From an uncultured bacterium (GTDB taxonomy: Bacteria; Gemmatimonadota; Gemmatimonadetes; Longimicrobiales; RSA9), in assembly GCA_937889645.1 (NCBI GenBank), contig CALBZE010000106.1, positions 1-46,980 of the forward strand: a DNA stretch of 46,980 nucleotides, in the 5' to 3' direction. The position numbers and the translations under genes were made by a program. The notes beneath the pieces are model-generated. The model was not told the DNA's origin. It saw only the letters and a program-made list of their open reading frames with translations, and searched no databases. How positions within the stretch are numbered: position 1 is the first letter of the stretch; each line of letters starts with the position of its first letter. Positions 1-7,554 of the stretch are shown here, one piece after another.

Positions 1-563
1 TGGGCGACCCGCGCGACTTCCGCAACTTCATGAGCGCGGTCATCGACGAGAAGGCGTTCCGCAAGATCGCCTCGTACATCGATCACGCGAAACAGTCCGC
101 CGACACCGAAATCATTGCGGGCGGCGAGTACAGCGACGAGAAGGGTTGGTTCGTCCAGCCGACGCTGGTCCTCGCGAAGGATCCGAAGCACCGCCTCATG
201 TGCGAGGAGATCTTCGGCCCCGTCGTCACCGCGTACGTCTACGACGACGCGTGGGGCGACGTGCTCCGGCTCGTCAACGAGACTTCGCCGTACGGGCTGA
301 CCGGCGCCGTCTTCGCCCGCGACCGCGGCGCGATCCGCGAGGCGCTCGCCACGCTTCGTCACGGGGCCGGCAACTTCTACATCAACGACAAGCCGACGGG
401 CGCCGTCGTCGGCCAGCAACCCTTCGGTGGCGGCCGCGCGAGCGGGACCAACGACAAGGCGGGCTCGCCCCTCAACCTCCTGCGCTGGGTTTCGCCCCGC
501 GCGATCAAGGAGACCTTCGTCCCGCCGACCGACTACCGTTATCCCTTCATGGCGGAGGAGTAG
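1..563 (+). CDS. pruA: L-glutamate gamma-semialdehyde (delta-1-pyrroline-5-carboxylate) dehydrogenase, C-terminal part
   Basis: The gene enters from the left edge (frame 3), so only the last ~187 residues are seen. The family oxidises glutamate-5-semialdehyde to glutamate with NAD+ in proline catabolism. The fragment carries the aldehyde-dehydrogenase C-terminal signatures EEIFGPVV and NFYINDKPTGAVVGQQPFGG; the latter is characteristic of P5C dehydrogenases rather than generic ALDHs. It ends in the typical ASGTNDKAGS...LLRWVSPR tail and a TAG stop. The catalytic Cys and Glu lie upstream, outside the window. A GC-rich hairpin (577-612) and a C-rich tract follow, so this is probably the end of a transcript. 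Whether a proline dehydrogenase domain is fused upstream cannot be seen. Confidence 0.93.
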   Translation, partial: GDPRDFRNFMSAVIDEKAFRKIASYIDHAKQSADTEIIAGGEYSDEKGWFVQPTLVLAKDPKHRLMCEEIFGPVVTAYVYDDAWGDVLRLVNETSPYGLTGAVFARDRGAIREALATLRHGAGNFYINDKPTGAVVGQQPFGGGRASGTNDKAGSPLNLLRWVSPRAIKETFVPPTDYRYPFMAEE

Positions 564-576
564 CCGGGGCGTTTCC

Positions 577-612
577 GGCGGGGGCGGCGGCGCGACGGTC
601 GCCGCCCCCGCC
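577..612 (+). terminator. GC-rich hairpin after pruA
   Basis: A perfect 12-bp inverted repeat (577-588 with 601-612) encloses a 12-base loop, starting 13 bases after the pruA stop. No U-tract follows. A C-rich, G-poor stretch at about 651-690 (26 C, 6 G in 40) lies downstream and could help Rho load. Likely a transcription end or 3' stabiliser. Confidence 0.5.
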
Positions 613-704
613 AGGATCGTCACCGCCGCCGCCCTCGTACCACACCGGGCCTGCCACCTCCCGCCCGCCACCGACTCCCGCTCCCCCGACCGGGATCCCG
701 TCCG

Positions 705-734
705 TTGACTCGGGGTAACCTCCAGGGGTAGATT
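705..734 (+). promoter_or_regulatory. Sigma70-type promoter of the nfu gene
   Basis: TTGACT (705-710), an 18-base spacer and TAGATT (729-734). Predicted start of transcription is about 741, so the TTG at 733 cannot be the nfu start codon, and the ATG at 742 would be leaderless. Confidence 0.65.
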
Positions 735-762
735 GCGCACGATGCCCGGAGTGGACAGGACG

Positions 763-1005
763 ATGCAAATGCCCATGACTGCGCGCGAGAGGATCGAGGA
801 GGTGCTGGGCAAGATCCGCCCGGCGCTGCGTGCCGACGGCGGCGATGTCGAGCTCGTCGATTACGACGAGGAGGAAGGCATCGTCCAGCTCCGCCTCATG
901 GGAGCCTGCGGCTCCTGCCCGATCTCGATGCTAACGCTCAAGCAGGGGATCGAGCGGCGCATCATGATGGCGGTGCCCGAGGTCAAGGGCGTCCTCGCCA
1001 ACTGA
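763..1005 (+). CDS. NifU C-terminal-domain (Nfu-type) iron-sulfur scaffold protein
   Basis: An 80-residue stand-alone Nfu domain. The family holds a [4Fe-4S] cluster between two protomers and passes it to apo-proteins. Visible signatures are the helix VLGKIRPALRADGGDVEL and the ligand pair C49-G-S-C52 in GACGSCP. I chose ATG 763 because GGACAGGA lies just upstream and because the promoter -10 occupies 729-734. ATG 742 (87 residues) would need a leaderless message but cannot be excluded. The next gene is Mrp/NBP35, another Fe-S carrier, so the pair is functionally coherent. A strong hairpin at 1032-1059 separates them and may set their relative expression. Confidence 0.9.
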   Translation: MQMPMTARERIEEVLGKIRPALRADGGDVELVDYDEEEGIVQLRLMGACGSCPISMLTLKQGIERRIMMAVPEVKGVLAN

Positions 1006-1031
1006 GCGGTAACGCCGACCGGCGCCTCTGG

Positions 1032-1062
1032 CGGCCGGCGCCCCAGGGGGCGCCGGCCGTTT
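1032..1062 (+). terminator. Hairpin between nfu and mrp
   Basis: A perfect 13-bp GC inverted repeat (1032-1044 with 1047-1059) is followed by only TTT. It lies between two same-strand, same-pathway genes and 18 bases before the mrp ribosome-binding site, so it may be a partial terminator or an mRNA processing/stability element rather than a hard stop. Confidence 0.5.
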
Positions 1063-1080
1063 GCACGATGGGAGGAACTC

Positions 1081-2199
1081 ATGATCGATAGAAACGAGCT
1101 GCTCGGCCGGGTCCGGGCGGCACTCGAGCAGGTCCGGCACCCCGCAACGGGTGCGGACGTCATATCCGGCGGACAGGTGCAGGGACTCGACGTCGACGAC
1201 GAGGGCAAGGTCCAGTTCGAGTTCGTACTCCAGACCAGAGATCCCGGCACGCTCGTGCGCGAGGCGCGCGCCGCGGTCGAGGCGGTCGAGGGCGTCTCGC
1301 GCGTAAAGATCGATGTCCGGCTCCCCAAGGAGATCCAGGCTGGGGGCGCGCGCAAGGCGGGCGGGCGCCTCCGGCCGGGAAGCGTGCCCGCGCCCACGCC
1401 GCAGCCGCATCTCGTCGAAGGGATCTCACACGTCGTCGCCGTCAGCTCCGGCAAGGGCGGCGTCGGCAAATCGACCGTCGCCGCGAACCTGGCCGCGGCC
1501 CTCGCCGCCGCCGGCAAGCGCGTCGGTCTCCTCGACGCCGACGTCTACGGACCCAACATCCCGGTGATGTTCGGCGAGAAGCGCAAGCCTCGCGTCACGG
1601 GCGAGCGCGGCAAGGAGAAGATCGTCCCGCTCGAGGCCCACGGCGTGCGCCTCATGAGCCTCGGCTTCCTCCTCGAGGACGAACAGCCGGCCATCATGCG
1701 CGGCCCCCTCGTCTCGGGGATCCTGCGCCAGTTCCTCGAGCAGGTCGAATGGGGCGAGCTCGACTACCTCATCGTCGACATGCCGCCCGGCACCGGCGAT
1801 GCGCAGCTCTCGCTCGTCCAGACGATCGACATCGACGGCGCCGTCATGGTGACCACGCCGCAGGATGTTTCGACCGGCGACGTCCGCCGCGCGATCCGGA
1901 TGTTCGAGCGCGTGCGCACTCCCGTCCTTGGCGTCGTCGAGAACATGAGCGGCTTCGTCTGCCCGTGCTGTGGCACGTCGGTCGACATCTTTGGGAAGGG
2001 CGGCGGCCGCGCCCTCGCGGACGACATGCACGTCGAGTTCCTGGGCGAGGTCCCGCTCGACGTGAAGGTCCGGGAAGCGGGCGACGAAGGGCGTCCGACG
2101 GCGATCGCCGCGCCGGAATCGCCCTCGGGGCGCGCTTTCGCACAGGTCGCCGAGCGCGTCGCCGCGATCGTCGAGGCCGGGACGCACGCCCGCGTCTGA
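1081..2199 (+). CDS. mrp: Mrp/NBP35-family P-loop ATPase, Fe-S cluster carrier (ApbC-like)
   Basis: A cytosolic 372-residue protein with an N-terminal MIP18/DUF59 domain (about 3-85), a Pro/Gly linker and a deviant Walker A P-loop SGKGGVGKS at 123-131. LDADVYGPNIP and the Walker B-like DMPPGTGD (about 233-240) follow. The C-terminal VCPCCG (C294-x-x-C297) is the cluster-bridging CxxC of the Mrp/ApbC dimer. The family transfers [4Fe-4S] clusters to target proteins, with ATP modulating transfer. Start ATG 1081 is preceded by GGGAGGAA at good spacing. The stop codon overlaps the next start (TGATG), so the following small protein is translationally coupled. Confidence 0.94.
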   Translation: MIDRNELLGRVRAALEQVRHPATGADVISGGQVQGLDVDDEGKVQFEFVLQTRDPGTLVREARAAVEAVEGVSRVKIDVRLPKEIQAGGARKAGGRLRPGSVPAPTPQPHLVEGISHVVAVSSGKGGVGKSTVAANLAAALAAAGKRVGLLDADVYGPNIPVMFGEKRKPRVTGERGKEKIVPLEAHGVRLMSLGFLLEDEQPAIMRGPLVSGILRQFLEQVEWGELDYLIVDMPPGTGDAQLSLVQTIDIDGAVMVTTPQDVSTGDVRRAIRMFERVRTPVLGVVENMSGFVCPCCGTSVDIFGKGGGRALADDMHVEFLGEVPLDVKVREAGDEGRPTAIAAPESPSGRAFAQVAERVAAIVEAGTHARV

Positions 2200-2420
2200 T
2201 GGCGCGCCGCGTCCTTCCGCCGCCGCCCGGCCCCGCGGAGCTCGGCGCGCTCCCGGTCCACGTCGTCGTCCGCGACTATCCGGAGACGCTCGCCGTGCTT
2301 CGCGGCGCGGGGGTAGACGTCCCCGCTCTGGGTGGCTCGACGCTCTCCCAGGCGGTGCCCGAGCCCGGTCCGCTCATCGATGCGGTCCGGGCCGCCACCG
2401 CCTGGCGCGCCGAGGCCTGA
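2199..2420 (+). CDS. Small ScdA_N/DUF542-like protein lacking the usual cysteines
   Basis: A 73-residue protein whose ATG shares a base with the mrp TGA. After a Pro-rich start, residues about 22-65 (VVRDYPETLAVLRGAGVD, GGSTLSQA, then a short helix) follow the layout of the ScdA_N/DUF542 or DUF1858 helical domain. That domain is found at the N-terminus of the di-iron Fe-S repair protein RIC/YtfE. Where that family has a CC or C..C pair ahead of GG, this protein reads VPALGG and has no cysteine at all. The family assignment is from pattern memory only. The coupling to Mrp supports a role near Fe-S metabolism, but the cluster- or thiol-related function of the cysteines must be absent. Confidence 0.6.
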   Translation: MARRVLPPPPGPAELGALPVHVVVRDYPETLAVLRGAGVDVPALGGSTLSQAVPEPGPLIDAVRAATAWRAEA

Positions 2421-2454
2421 CCTGGCCGGCCCCGGTTCGCCGCCACACCACGCG

Positions 2455-3243
2455 ATGCACCGGATCACGCTCCTGACCGATTTCGGCACCGCCGACGGAT
2501 ACGTCGCCGCGATGAAGGGCGCGATCGCCCAGGTTGCACCCGAGGCGATCATAGATGACGCCGCGCACGACATCCCGCCCGGCGACGTCGAGGCCGCGGC
2601 CTTCACACTCGCGCGCTACTGGCGCCTGTACCCGCCCGGGACGGTGCACGTCGTCGTTGTCGATCCGGGCGTGGGGACCGAACGGCGCACGATCGCCGCA
2701 CGGGTCGACGGTCGCTTCTTCGTCGCGCCGGACAACGGCGTGTTGAGCCATGTGCTGGGCGAAGCGCGCGCCGAGGCGATCCACGCGATCGAGAACCCCG
2801 CGCTCCGGCGCGACGTCGTCTCGGCCACCTTCCACGGGCGCGACATCTTCGCACCCGCCGCGGCGCACCTCGCCCATGGTACGCCGCTCGACGCGTTCGG
2901 CCCCGCGATCGACGACCCCGTGGTCTTGCCGATTCCCCGGCCGGAGCGGTCCGGGCGCGAGATCCGGGGCCACGTCGTTGCGGTCGACCGATTCGGCAAC
3001 CTGATCACAAACGTGCCGGGTGCCTGGCTGAGCCCGAGAGCGCGCGTCGCCATGGCCGGTCGGGACGTGGGGCCCCTGCGCCGGACCTACGCCGACGCGC
3101 CGCCGGGCGGCCTTCTGGCCCTGGTGGGCTCGACCGGAATGCTCGAGATCTCCGTTCGCGACGGGTCCGCCGCGATGACGCTCGACGCGACGCGCGGTGC
3201 GGGAGTGACCATCTGGGAGGAGGACGGCCATGGGGAACGCTGA
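2455..3243 (+). CDS. SAM hydroxide adenosyltransferase (DUF62 family)
   Basis: A 262-residue cytosolic enzyme of the DUF62/SAM-hydrolase family, which splits S-adenosylmethionine with water to adenosine and methionine; fluorinase and chlorinase are the halide-using relatives. Signatures: ITLLTDFGTADGYVAAMKG at the N-terminus, VDPGVGTERR, PDNGVLS, HGRDIFAPAAAHLA and the C-terminal-domain DRFGNLITN. Length fits the two-domain family. ATG 2455 was chosen because homology begins at once with MHRITLLTDFG. The last 14 bases overlap the next gene. Halide use cannot be judged from the sequence; hydroxide is the usual substrate in genomes without halogenated products. Confidence 0.9.
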   Translation: MHRITLLTDFGTADGYVAAMKGAIAQVAPEAIIDDAAHDIPPGDVEAAAFTLARYWRLYPPGTVHVVVVDPGVGTERRTIAARVDGRFFVAPDNGVLSHVLGEARAEAIHAIENPALRRDVVSATFHGRDIFAPAAAHLAHGTPLDAFGPAIDDPVVLPIPRPERSGREIRGHVVAVDRFGNLITNVPGAWLSPRARVAMAGRDVGPLRRTYADAPPGGLLALVGSTGMLEISVRDGSAAMTLDATRGAGVTIWEEDGHGER

Positions 3244-4093
3244 AGTGCGGAGCGTCGTAATCACCGGCGCATCGAAGGGGATTGGCCGGGCGTGCGCGCT
3301 CCGCCTCGACCGCGCCGGGTTCCGGGTGTTCGCCGGGATCCGCACCGAGGCCGATGGGGAGGCGTTGCGAGCGAAGGCATCGGACCGGCTCGTTCCCGTG
3401 CGCATCGATGTGACGGACGAGGCGTCGATCGCCGAGGCCGTCCGGCTCGTCGACGCCGCCGTCGGCGCACAGGGGCTCTACGGCCTCGTCAACAACGCCG
3501 GCATCGCCGTCGCCGGACCGCTCGAGTTCCTCCCGCCCGCCGAATTGCGGCGACAGCTCGAGGTCAACGTCGTCGGCCAGCAGGCGGTGACCCGCGCGTT
3601 CCTCCCGCTCCTGCGCCGGGCCCGCGGCCGCATCGTCAACATGGGCTCGATCTCCGGGCTCATGGCTCTTCCGTTCACCGGCGCCTACGCGGCGTCGAAA
3701 CACGCGCTCGAGGCGATGACCGACGCGCTCCGCGTCGAGCTCGCGCCCTGGGGACTGCACGTCTCGATCGTCGAGCCCGGCGTCATCGCCACACCCATCT
3801 GGGAGACGTCCGAGGCCGCAGCCGAGCGCATCATGGACCAGTACCCGCCCGAGGCCTTCGAGTACTACGGTGGCGCGATCGAGCTCGTCCGGAGGAGCGT
3901 CCGCAACAGCGCCGCACGCGGGCTCCCGCCCGACGCCGTCGCCCGCGTCGTCGAGCACGCGCTCACCGCGCAACGGCCCCGGACGCGCTACCTCGTTGGC
4001 CGCGATGCCCGCATCCGCGCGCTCATCCGCTGGCTCCCGGACCGTATCCGCGATCGCCTGATCCTCAGCCGGTTACGCAAAGGCGTCCGCTGA
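3230..4093 (+). CDS. Short-chain dehydrogenase/reductase
   Basis: A 287-residue classical SDR with Rossmann-fold cofactor motif TGASKGIG (12-19), NNAG (88-91), active-site serine in MGSIS (about 140-142) and Y153-x-x-x-K157 (YAASK). The C-terminal region is longer than in minimal SDRs and ends in a basic, partly hydrophobic stretch (RTRYLVGRDARIRALIRWLP) typical of retinol/17-beta-hydroxysteroid-like SDRs. Substrate unknown. It overlaps the SAM hydrolase gene by 14 bases and is followed within 31 bases by the convergent OsmC gene. Confidence 0.88.
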   Translation: MGNAEVRSVVITGASKGIGRACALRLDRAGFRVFAGIRTEADGEALRAKASDRLVPVRIDVTDEASIAEAVRLVDAAVGAQGLYGLVNNAGIAVAGPLEFLPPAELRRQLEVNVVGQQAVTRAFLPLLRRARGRIVNMGSISGLMALPFTGAYAASKHALEAMTDALRVELAPWGLHVSIVEPGVIATPIWETSEAAAERIMDQYPPEAFEYYGGAIELVRRSVRNSAARGLPPDAVARVVEHALTAQRPRTRYLVGRDARIRALIRWLPDRIRDRLILSRLRKGVR

Positions 4094-4124
4094 TGCCGGT
4101 CCGGCCGGCTGGCCGCGCTACTCG

Positions 4125-4499
4125 TCAGTTCGAGAACGCCACTTCGATGTCCGGCGGGTGTTGCAGCGTGTGTTCGACGGTGCAGTGCTGAGCTACTCGC
4201 AGCGCCGCCGCGCGTCGCTGCTCGGGGAGCTCCGGCCAGGTGAGCTTCATGTCGTACCGCCCGACGCGGTATGGATCGTCGACGTACTCCCACTCGAGCC
4301 CGAGTTCCAGCCCCTCGAGCCCGATCCCGACCTGCTCCGCCCAGACCGCCAGCACCGCGATCGTGCAAGTCCCCAGCGATGCCGCGAGCATGTGGAGTGG
4401 GGAAAAGGAAACGGCCGGATCCGTCGACTCGATCTCGAGCCCGGATCCGGCCGCCAGGACGCGTATCGCCTGTTCGCCGTCCAGGAGGATTCGCATCAC
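4125..4499 (-). CDS. OsmC/Ohr-family protein
   Basis: A 124-residue OsmC-fold protein with the two conserved cysteines of thiol peroxidases of this family: C45 in ASLGTCT and C106 in HCTVEHTL. The SPLHMLAASLG helix is the typical start of the central helix. Family members reduce organic hydroperoxides, though some single-domain members have other roles. It starts 3 bases after the preceding 2-TM miniprotein gene and is the last gene of the apparent sigma-factor operon. That placement suggests redox damage is part of the stress programme. Confidence 0.88.
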   Translation of the reverse strand: MMRILLDGEQAIRVLAAGSGLEIESTDPAVSFSPLHMLAASLGTCTIAVLAVWAEQVGIGLEGLELGLEWEYVDDPYRVGRYDMKLTWPELPEQRRAAALRVAQHCTVEHTLQHPPDIEVAFSN

Positions 4500-4502
4500 T
4501 CC

Positions 4503-4730
4503 TCAGTTCTCGATCCACCTCTGCTCCGCGGCCGCGAGCCGCTTGTGCTTCGGTGTCACGAACCGAACCACCAGGTACCCGATCAACACGATCGGCGCGA
4601 CCTTGAAGAGCAGGAACCCTGCCACCGAAAGGGCCACCGAGAACACCAGGCCGAACAGCGCCAGGACGATCGACCCGACCACCAGCGCGATCAGGCCGAC
4701 GAAGAAGAAGGTGACCAGCTTGCCAATCAT
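4503..4730 (-). CDS. Two-TM membrane miniprotein of the sigma-factor operon
   Basis: A 75-residue protein that is almost entirely membrane: hydrophobic segments at about 3-28 and 32-58, then a basic/polar tail ending in AAAEQRWIEN. A TPKHKRL stretch just after the second helix suggests a cytosolic C-terminus by the positive-inside rule. I do not recognise a family. Small 2-TM proteins of this kind often accompany toast-rack/LiaF-type stress proteins; the upstream neighbour here is a toast-rack protein (52 bases away), and OsmC follows at 3 bases. Confidence 0.75.
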   Translation of the reverse strand: MIGKLVTFFFVGLIALVVGSIVLALFGLVFSVALSVAGFLLFKVAPIVLIGYLVVRFVTPKHKRLAAAEQRWIEN

Positions 4731-4782
4731 CTGTGCCTCCGAAGGATGTGCGGTGCGACCGCGCTCGCCGTTGCTACCCCGT

Positions 4783-5637
4783 TCAGTTGTCGTCGTTCGA
4801 ATCGACCCAGTCGATGTCGACCGACCCGAATGCCCCCGAGATCCTCACCGTCAGCTTCCTCTTCGCGGAATCCCAGTCACGCGAGTAGTAGGCATTGCCG
4901 CGCTTGATCATGCCGTCGGACTCGAATCCCATGAGGAACGAGTCCTTCCTGACCTGTACGCCGACGCCGCGGGGGACTTTCAGCGTAAGCGTACCCAGAC
5001 CGAGATCGATCGACGCGTTCGTGTCGCCGTACCAACGACCGGTGAAATCGAGCGTGATGGCGCCCACGCCTCCCGTCACGGAAAGCGACTCGACGTTCGC
5101 GTTCCCCAACCCGTATACCTTCAGATCCGCCGCGCCGGCCTCGATCTCGAGCTCTTCCATCCGTATCGGGTTGGGCTTCGAGAAATTCAGTCGGGATTCG
5201 CTTGCCCCGGTCGTGATCCGGACTCGCCGCAGCCGCATGCCGCCCAGCTCCATCTCCGCTTCGACGGCGCCGAACTTCAGCTGGAGGTCCATCGGCACGT
5301 CCTGCGTGAGCGACAGGTTCAGTCGCCCGCCATCCCGGATGTCCCCCCGGATTCGATTGTTCAAGCCCTCCACCCCGATCCGCAGCGCGCCGGGGCTGTA
5401 CTCGTGGATCGGATTGAAGATCTCGGCATCGTAGCGCAGCGACGTCCGGTAGAGCGTCCCCGAGCTGGCGGGCTCGAGCTGCAGCTGCCCTGCGCCGAAC
5501 TGGACTTCGACCTTCAGATTCGATTCGCCCGCGACCTGCCGCTGGCCGCTGATGGTCCGCCATTCCTGCGCCGTGAGGGGCGTGGCCGCGCCGATCAGGA
5601 GCAGCGCGAGCGCACAGCCGGCGATTGACCTAGCCAT
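4783..5637 (-). CDS. Exported toast-rack (LiaF C-terminal/DUF2154-like) protein
   Basis: A 284-residue protein with a cleavable signal peptide (core ALALLLIGAA, likely cut after TPLTA, about residue 23). The rest is a series of short beta-repeats (LKVEVQFGAGQLQLEP, LGLGTLTLKVPRGVGVQV, SGAFGSVDIDWVD) with the alternating G-x-hydrophobic pattern of toast-rack domains. Such domains sit outside the membrane in Lia- and Psp-like envelope stress systems. It overlaps the upstream multi-pass membrane gene by 8 bases and belongs to the sigma-factor operon. It is probably periplasmic and soluble. Ligand unknown. Confidence 0.78.
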   Translation of the reverse strand: MARSIAGCALALLLIGAATPLTAQEWRTISGQRQVAGESNLKVEVQFGAGQLQLEPASSGTLYRTSLRYDAEIFNPIHEYSPGALRIGVEGLNNRIRGDIRDGGRLNLSLTQDVPMDLQLKFGAVEAEMELGGMRLRRVRITTGASESRLNFSKPNPIRMEELEIEAGAADLKVYGLGNANVESLSVTGGVGAITLDFTGRWYGDTNASIDLGLGTLTLKVPRGVGVQVRKDSFLMGFESDGMIKRGNAYYSRDWDSAKRKLTVRISGAFGSVDIDWVDSNDDN

Positions 5638-6865
5638 TAGACCCCCCGTCGAGGACCGAGTCCACGTCGATGTCGGTATCCGGCGGACGCTTCACCTTCG
5701 GCCGCGTGCCGGCGCGCGACAGGAGCACTGCGCCGAAACCGATCGTGAACGCCGCCCACGTCAGCACGACCGCCAGGAACATGAGCACGCCGCTCACGAC
5801 GCCCAGCCACGGGCCCGCCATCTCGACCACGTTCGCGGCGATGTAGAGCGCCAGGAGCAACCCGACGCCGGTCAGGACGTAGTAGTACGAGTTGGCTCGC
5901 CTGAACAGCTCGCCGCCGTTGAACCGCCGCTCCGCCAGCGCTTCGCCCGCCGCGTGCGCGACCGCGAGGTAGCCGAAGAGCATCGCCAGCACGACCGCGA
6001 CCGGGAAGAGCGGCAGCCACGCGATCAGCACCGGGATCCCCACGATCGAGATCGTCAGCACGATCGCGCCCAGGATGAACGCGGGCAGGATCAGGAACGT
6101 ACCCGCGAGCCCCACGAGCCCCGACTGGATCGTCGCATGGCGCGCCGTGTCGGCCACGCCTTCCAGGTACTTCCGACCGAAGAAGACGACCGCGAAGCCG
6201 ATCCCGATCAGCACCGCGTAAATGGCGAGGATCGAGAAGATGTCGGCGATCCCTCTGAAGATTCGACGGACCGGACGGGACCACCACCCGGCGTCCCGAT
6301 CCCGTTCCCGGGACACCCGAACCGTGACCGACCGGTCGCGCGACTCCATCAGCTGCGCTTCGAGCTCGGCGATTCTCTCGTTCAGCCGGGCCACCGTGTC
6401 GTTCACCCAGTTACCCTGCGCCGGCGTTTGGGTCGACACCGCCGGCGGCGACGAGGTCCCGCCGGTCAATATCTCCTCGAGCGCCGTGTCCAGTCGCGAG
6501 CCCGTTTCGCCGTCGGGCGCATCCCACCCGACCAGGAGCGCTGGGAGCTCCGCCGCGGACGCGTCCATCACACGGTTGAGCAGCTCGCGCCACGCACGGT
6601 CAAGACTCTCGCCTCGCGGGGCGGACCCGAGCCGTCGGCCGTCCATCCATGCCGCCCCGTCGCGCAGCGCGAACTCGACCTTGCGGCCGTCCGCGAGCTC
6701 GAGCCGGATCTCGGCCGCGCTGCGCGACAGCTCGGCTTCGCTAGAGACGATCTCCGTATACCGGTTGCCGGTCTCCTGCGCCATGACGGGCACGGTGCCC
6801 GCCAGCAGGAGCGCCGCGGTCAGCGTTCCCAGCGCGGCTCGCCGGCTAAATGCAATGCATGACAT
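5630..6865 (-). CDS. Polytopic membrane protein with exported N-terminal domain
   Basis: A 411-residue protein. An N-terminal signal (1-29, VMAQ cleavage-like) is followed by a ~170-residue extracytoplasmic region with a short coiled coil (about 155-175). A basic RPVRRIFRG border leads into five or six membrane segments (about 208-230, 248-300, 327-346, 352-384) and an acidic tail. I know similar proteins only as uncharacterised companions of ECF sigma/anti-sigma loci. The overlaps of 20 bases with the anti-sigma gene and 8 with the toast-rack gene indicate one translationally linked unit. It could be a signal receptor acting on the anti-sigma factor; this is inference. Confidence 0.7.
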   Translation of the reverse strand: MSCIAFSRRAALGTLTAALLLAGTVPVMAQETGNRYTEIVSSEAELSRSAAEIRLELADGRKVEFALRDGAAWMDGRRLGSAPRGESLDRAWRELLNRVMDASAAELPALLVGWDAPDGETGSRLDTALEEILTGGTSSPPAVSTQTPAQGNWVNDTVARLNERIAELEAQLMESRDRSVTVRVSRERDRDAGWWSRPVRRIFRGIADIFSILAIYAVLIGIGFAVVFFGRKYLEGVADTARHATIQSGLVGLAGTFLILPAFILGAIVLTISIVGIPVLIAWLPLFPVAVVLAMLFGYLAVAHAAGEALAERRFNGGELFRRANSYYYVLTGVGLLLALYIAANVVEMAGPWLGVVSGVLMFLAVVLTWAAFTIGFGAVLLSRAGTRPKVKRPPDTDIDVDSVLDGGSNG

Positions 6866-7523
6866 GGTGCTTTTCCCGCGAAGCGGTGCGGAACAGGTTG
6901 TCGTACAGGATCCAGAGAGCCACCACCATCATTACGGCGAACACCGCCGCCGCCACACCCAACTGCGTCGTGTCGACTTCCTGGAGGAGGCGTTGCGCCA
7001 CCTCCCAGACCCACTGAGCGGTGCTGCTCTCCAGAACCGAGGCGCTCGCCCGGCCCGCGAGCGACATCAGCCCGTCGGTCAGCCGATCGCGAACGAACAG
7101 CCAGAGCGTCTCGGGCGTGATGCCGGGCCGCGACAGCAACCAGGCCAGCAGGCCTCCGGTCGCGACCACCGGCAGAGCAAGCAGCGCCGTCGCGAGGAGC
7201 CACCCCGTCGTCCCGGACGGGATCAGCCGCTTGAGCATGGCCATCACCCGGACCGACCACGGCACCCTGACCGTGACGCCGGCCATGACCCGATCTGCAA
7301 ACCCCGGAGATGGTGCGAACCGCGGCAGGGACGAGAGCGCCGTGAACAACGCTCTCCATTCGTCGACTTCCGACTGACAGCGGGAGCACGTCACGAGATG
7401 CGACTCGATGACGACGCGGTCGGATTCGTCGAGTGCGCCCTCCACGAAGGATTCCAGCAGGTCGGGCGTCGGGTGCTGCATGCCGTCGGTACTCAAGCTT
7501 GCTTCTCCATTGTGACGGTGCAC
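6846..7523 (-). CDS. Anti-sigma factor with zinc-binding (zf-HC2) domain and two TM segments
   Basis: A 225-residue protein from GTG 7523; the ATG at 7481 (211 residues, MQHPTPDLLESFVEG) is an equally good start and fits family alignments better. The cytosolic zf-HC2 module shows the ZAS motif H42-x3-C46-x2-C49 (HLVTCSRC). Membrane helices lie at about 106-130 and 188-211, separated by a ~55-residue extracytoplasmic loop. The gene directly follows the ECF sigma gene (31 bases), so it very likely sequesters that sigma factor at the membrane. Release may be by regulated proteolysis or loop sensing; the sequence does not show which. Confidence 0.87.
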   Translation of the reverse strand: MHRHNGEASLSTDGMQHPTPDLLESFVEGALDESDRVVIESHLVTCSRCQSEVDEWRALFTALSSLPRFAPSPGFADRVMAGVTVRVPWSVRVMAMLKRLIPSGTTGWLLATALLALPVVATGGLLAWLLSRPGITPETLWLFVRDRLTDGLMSLAGRASASVLESSTAQWVWEVAQRLLQEVDTTQLGVAAAVFAVMMVVALWILYDNLFRTASREKHHVMHCI

Positions 7524-7554
7524 GGGCCTCTACGGCTGTCTCCCGATCCGGGTT

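Noticed and set aside
733..762. TTG 733 as start of the nfu gene
   Set aside because: It lies inside the -10 element of the promoter, upstream of the predicted transcription start.
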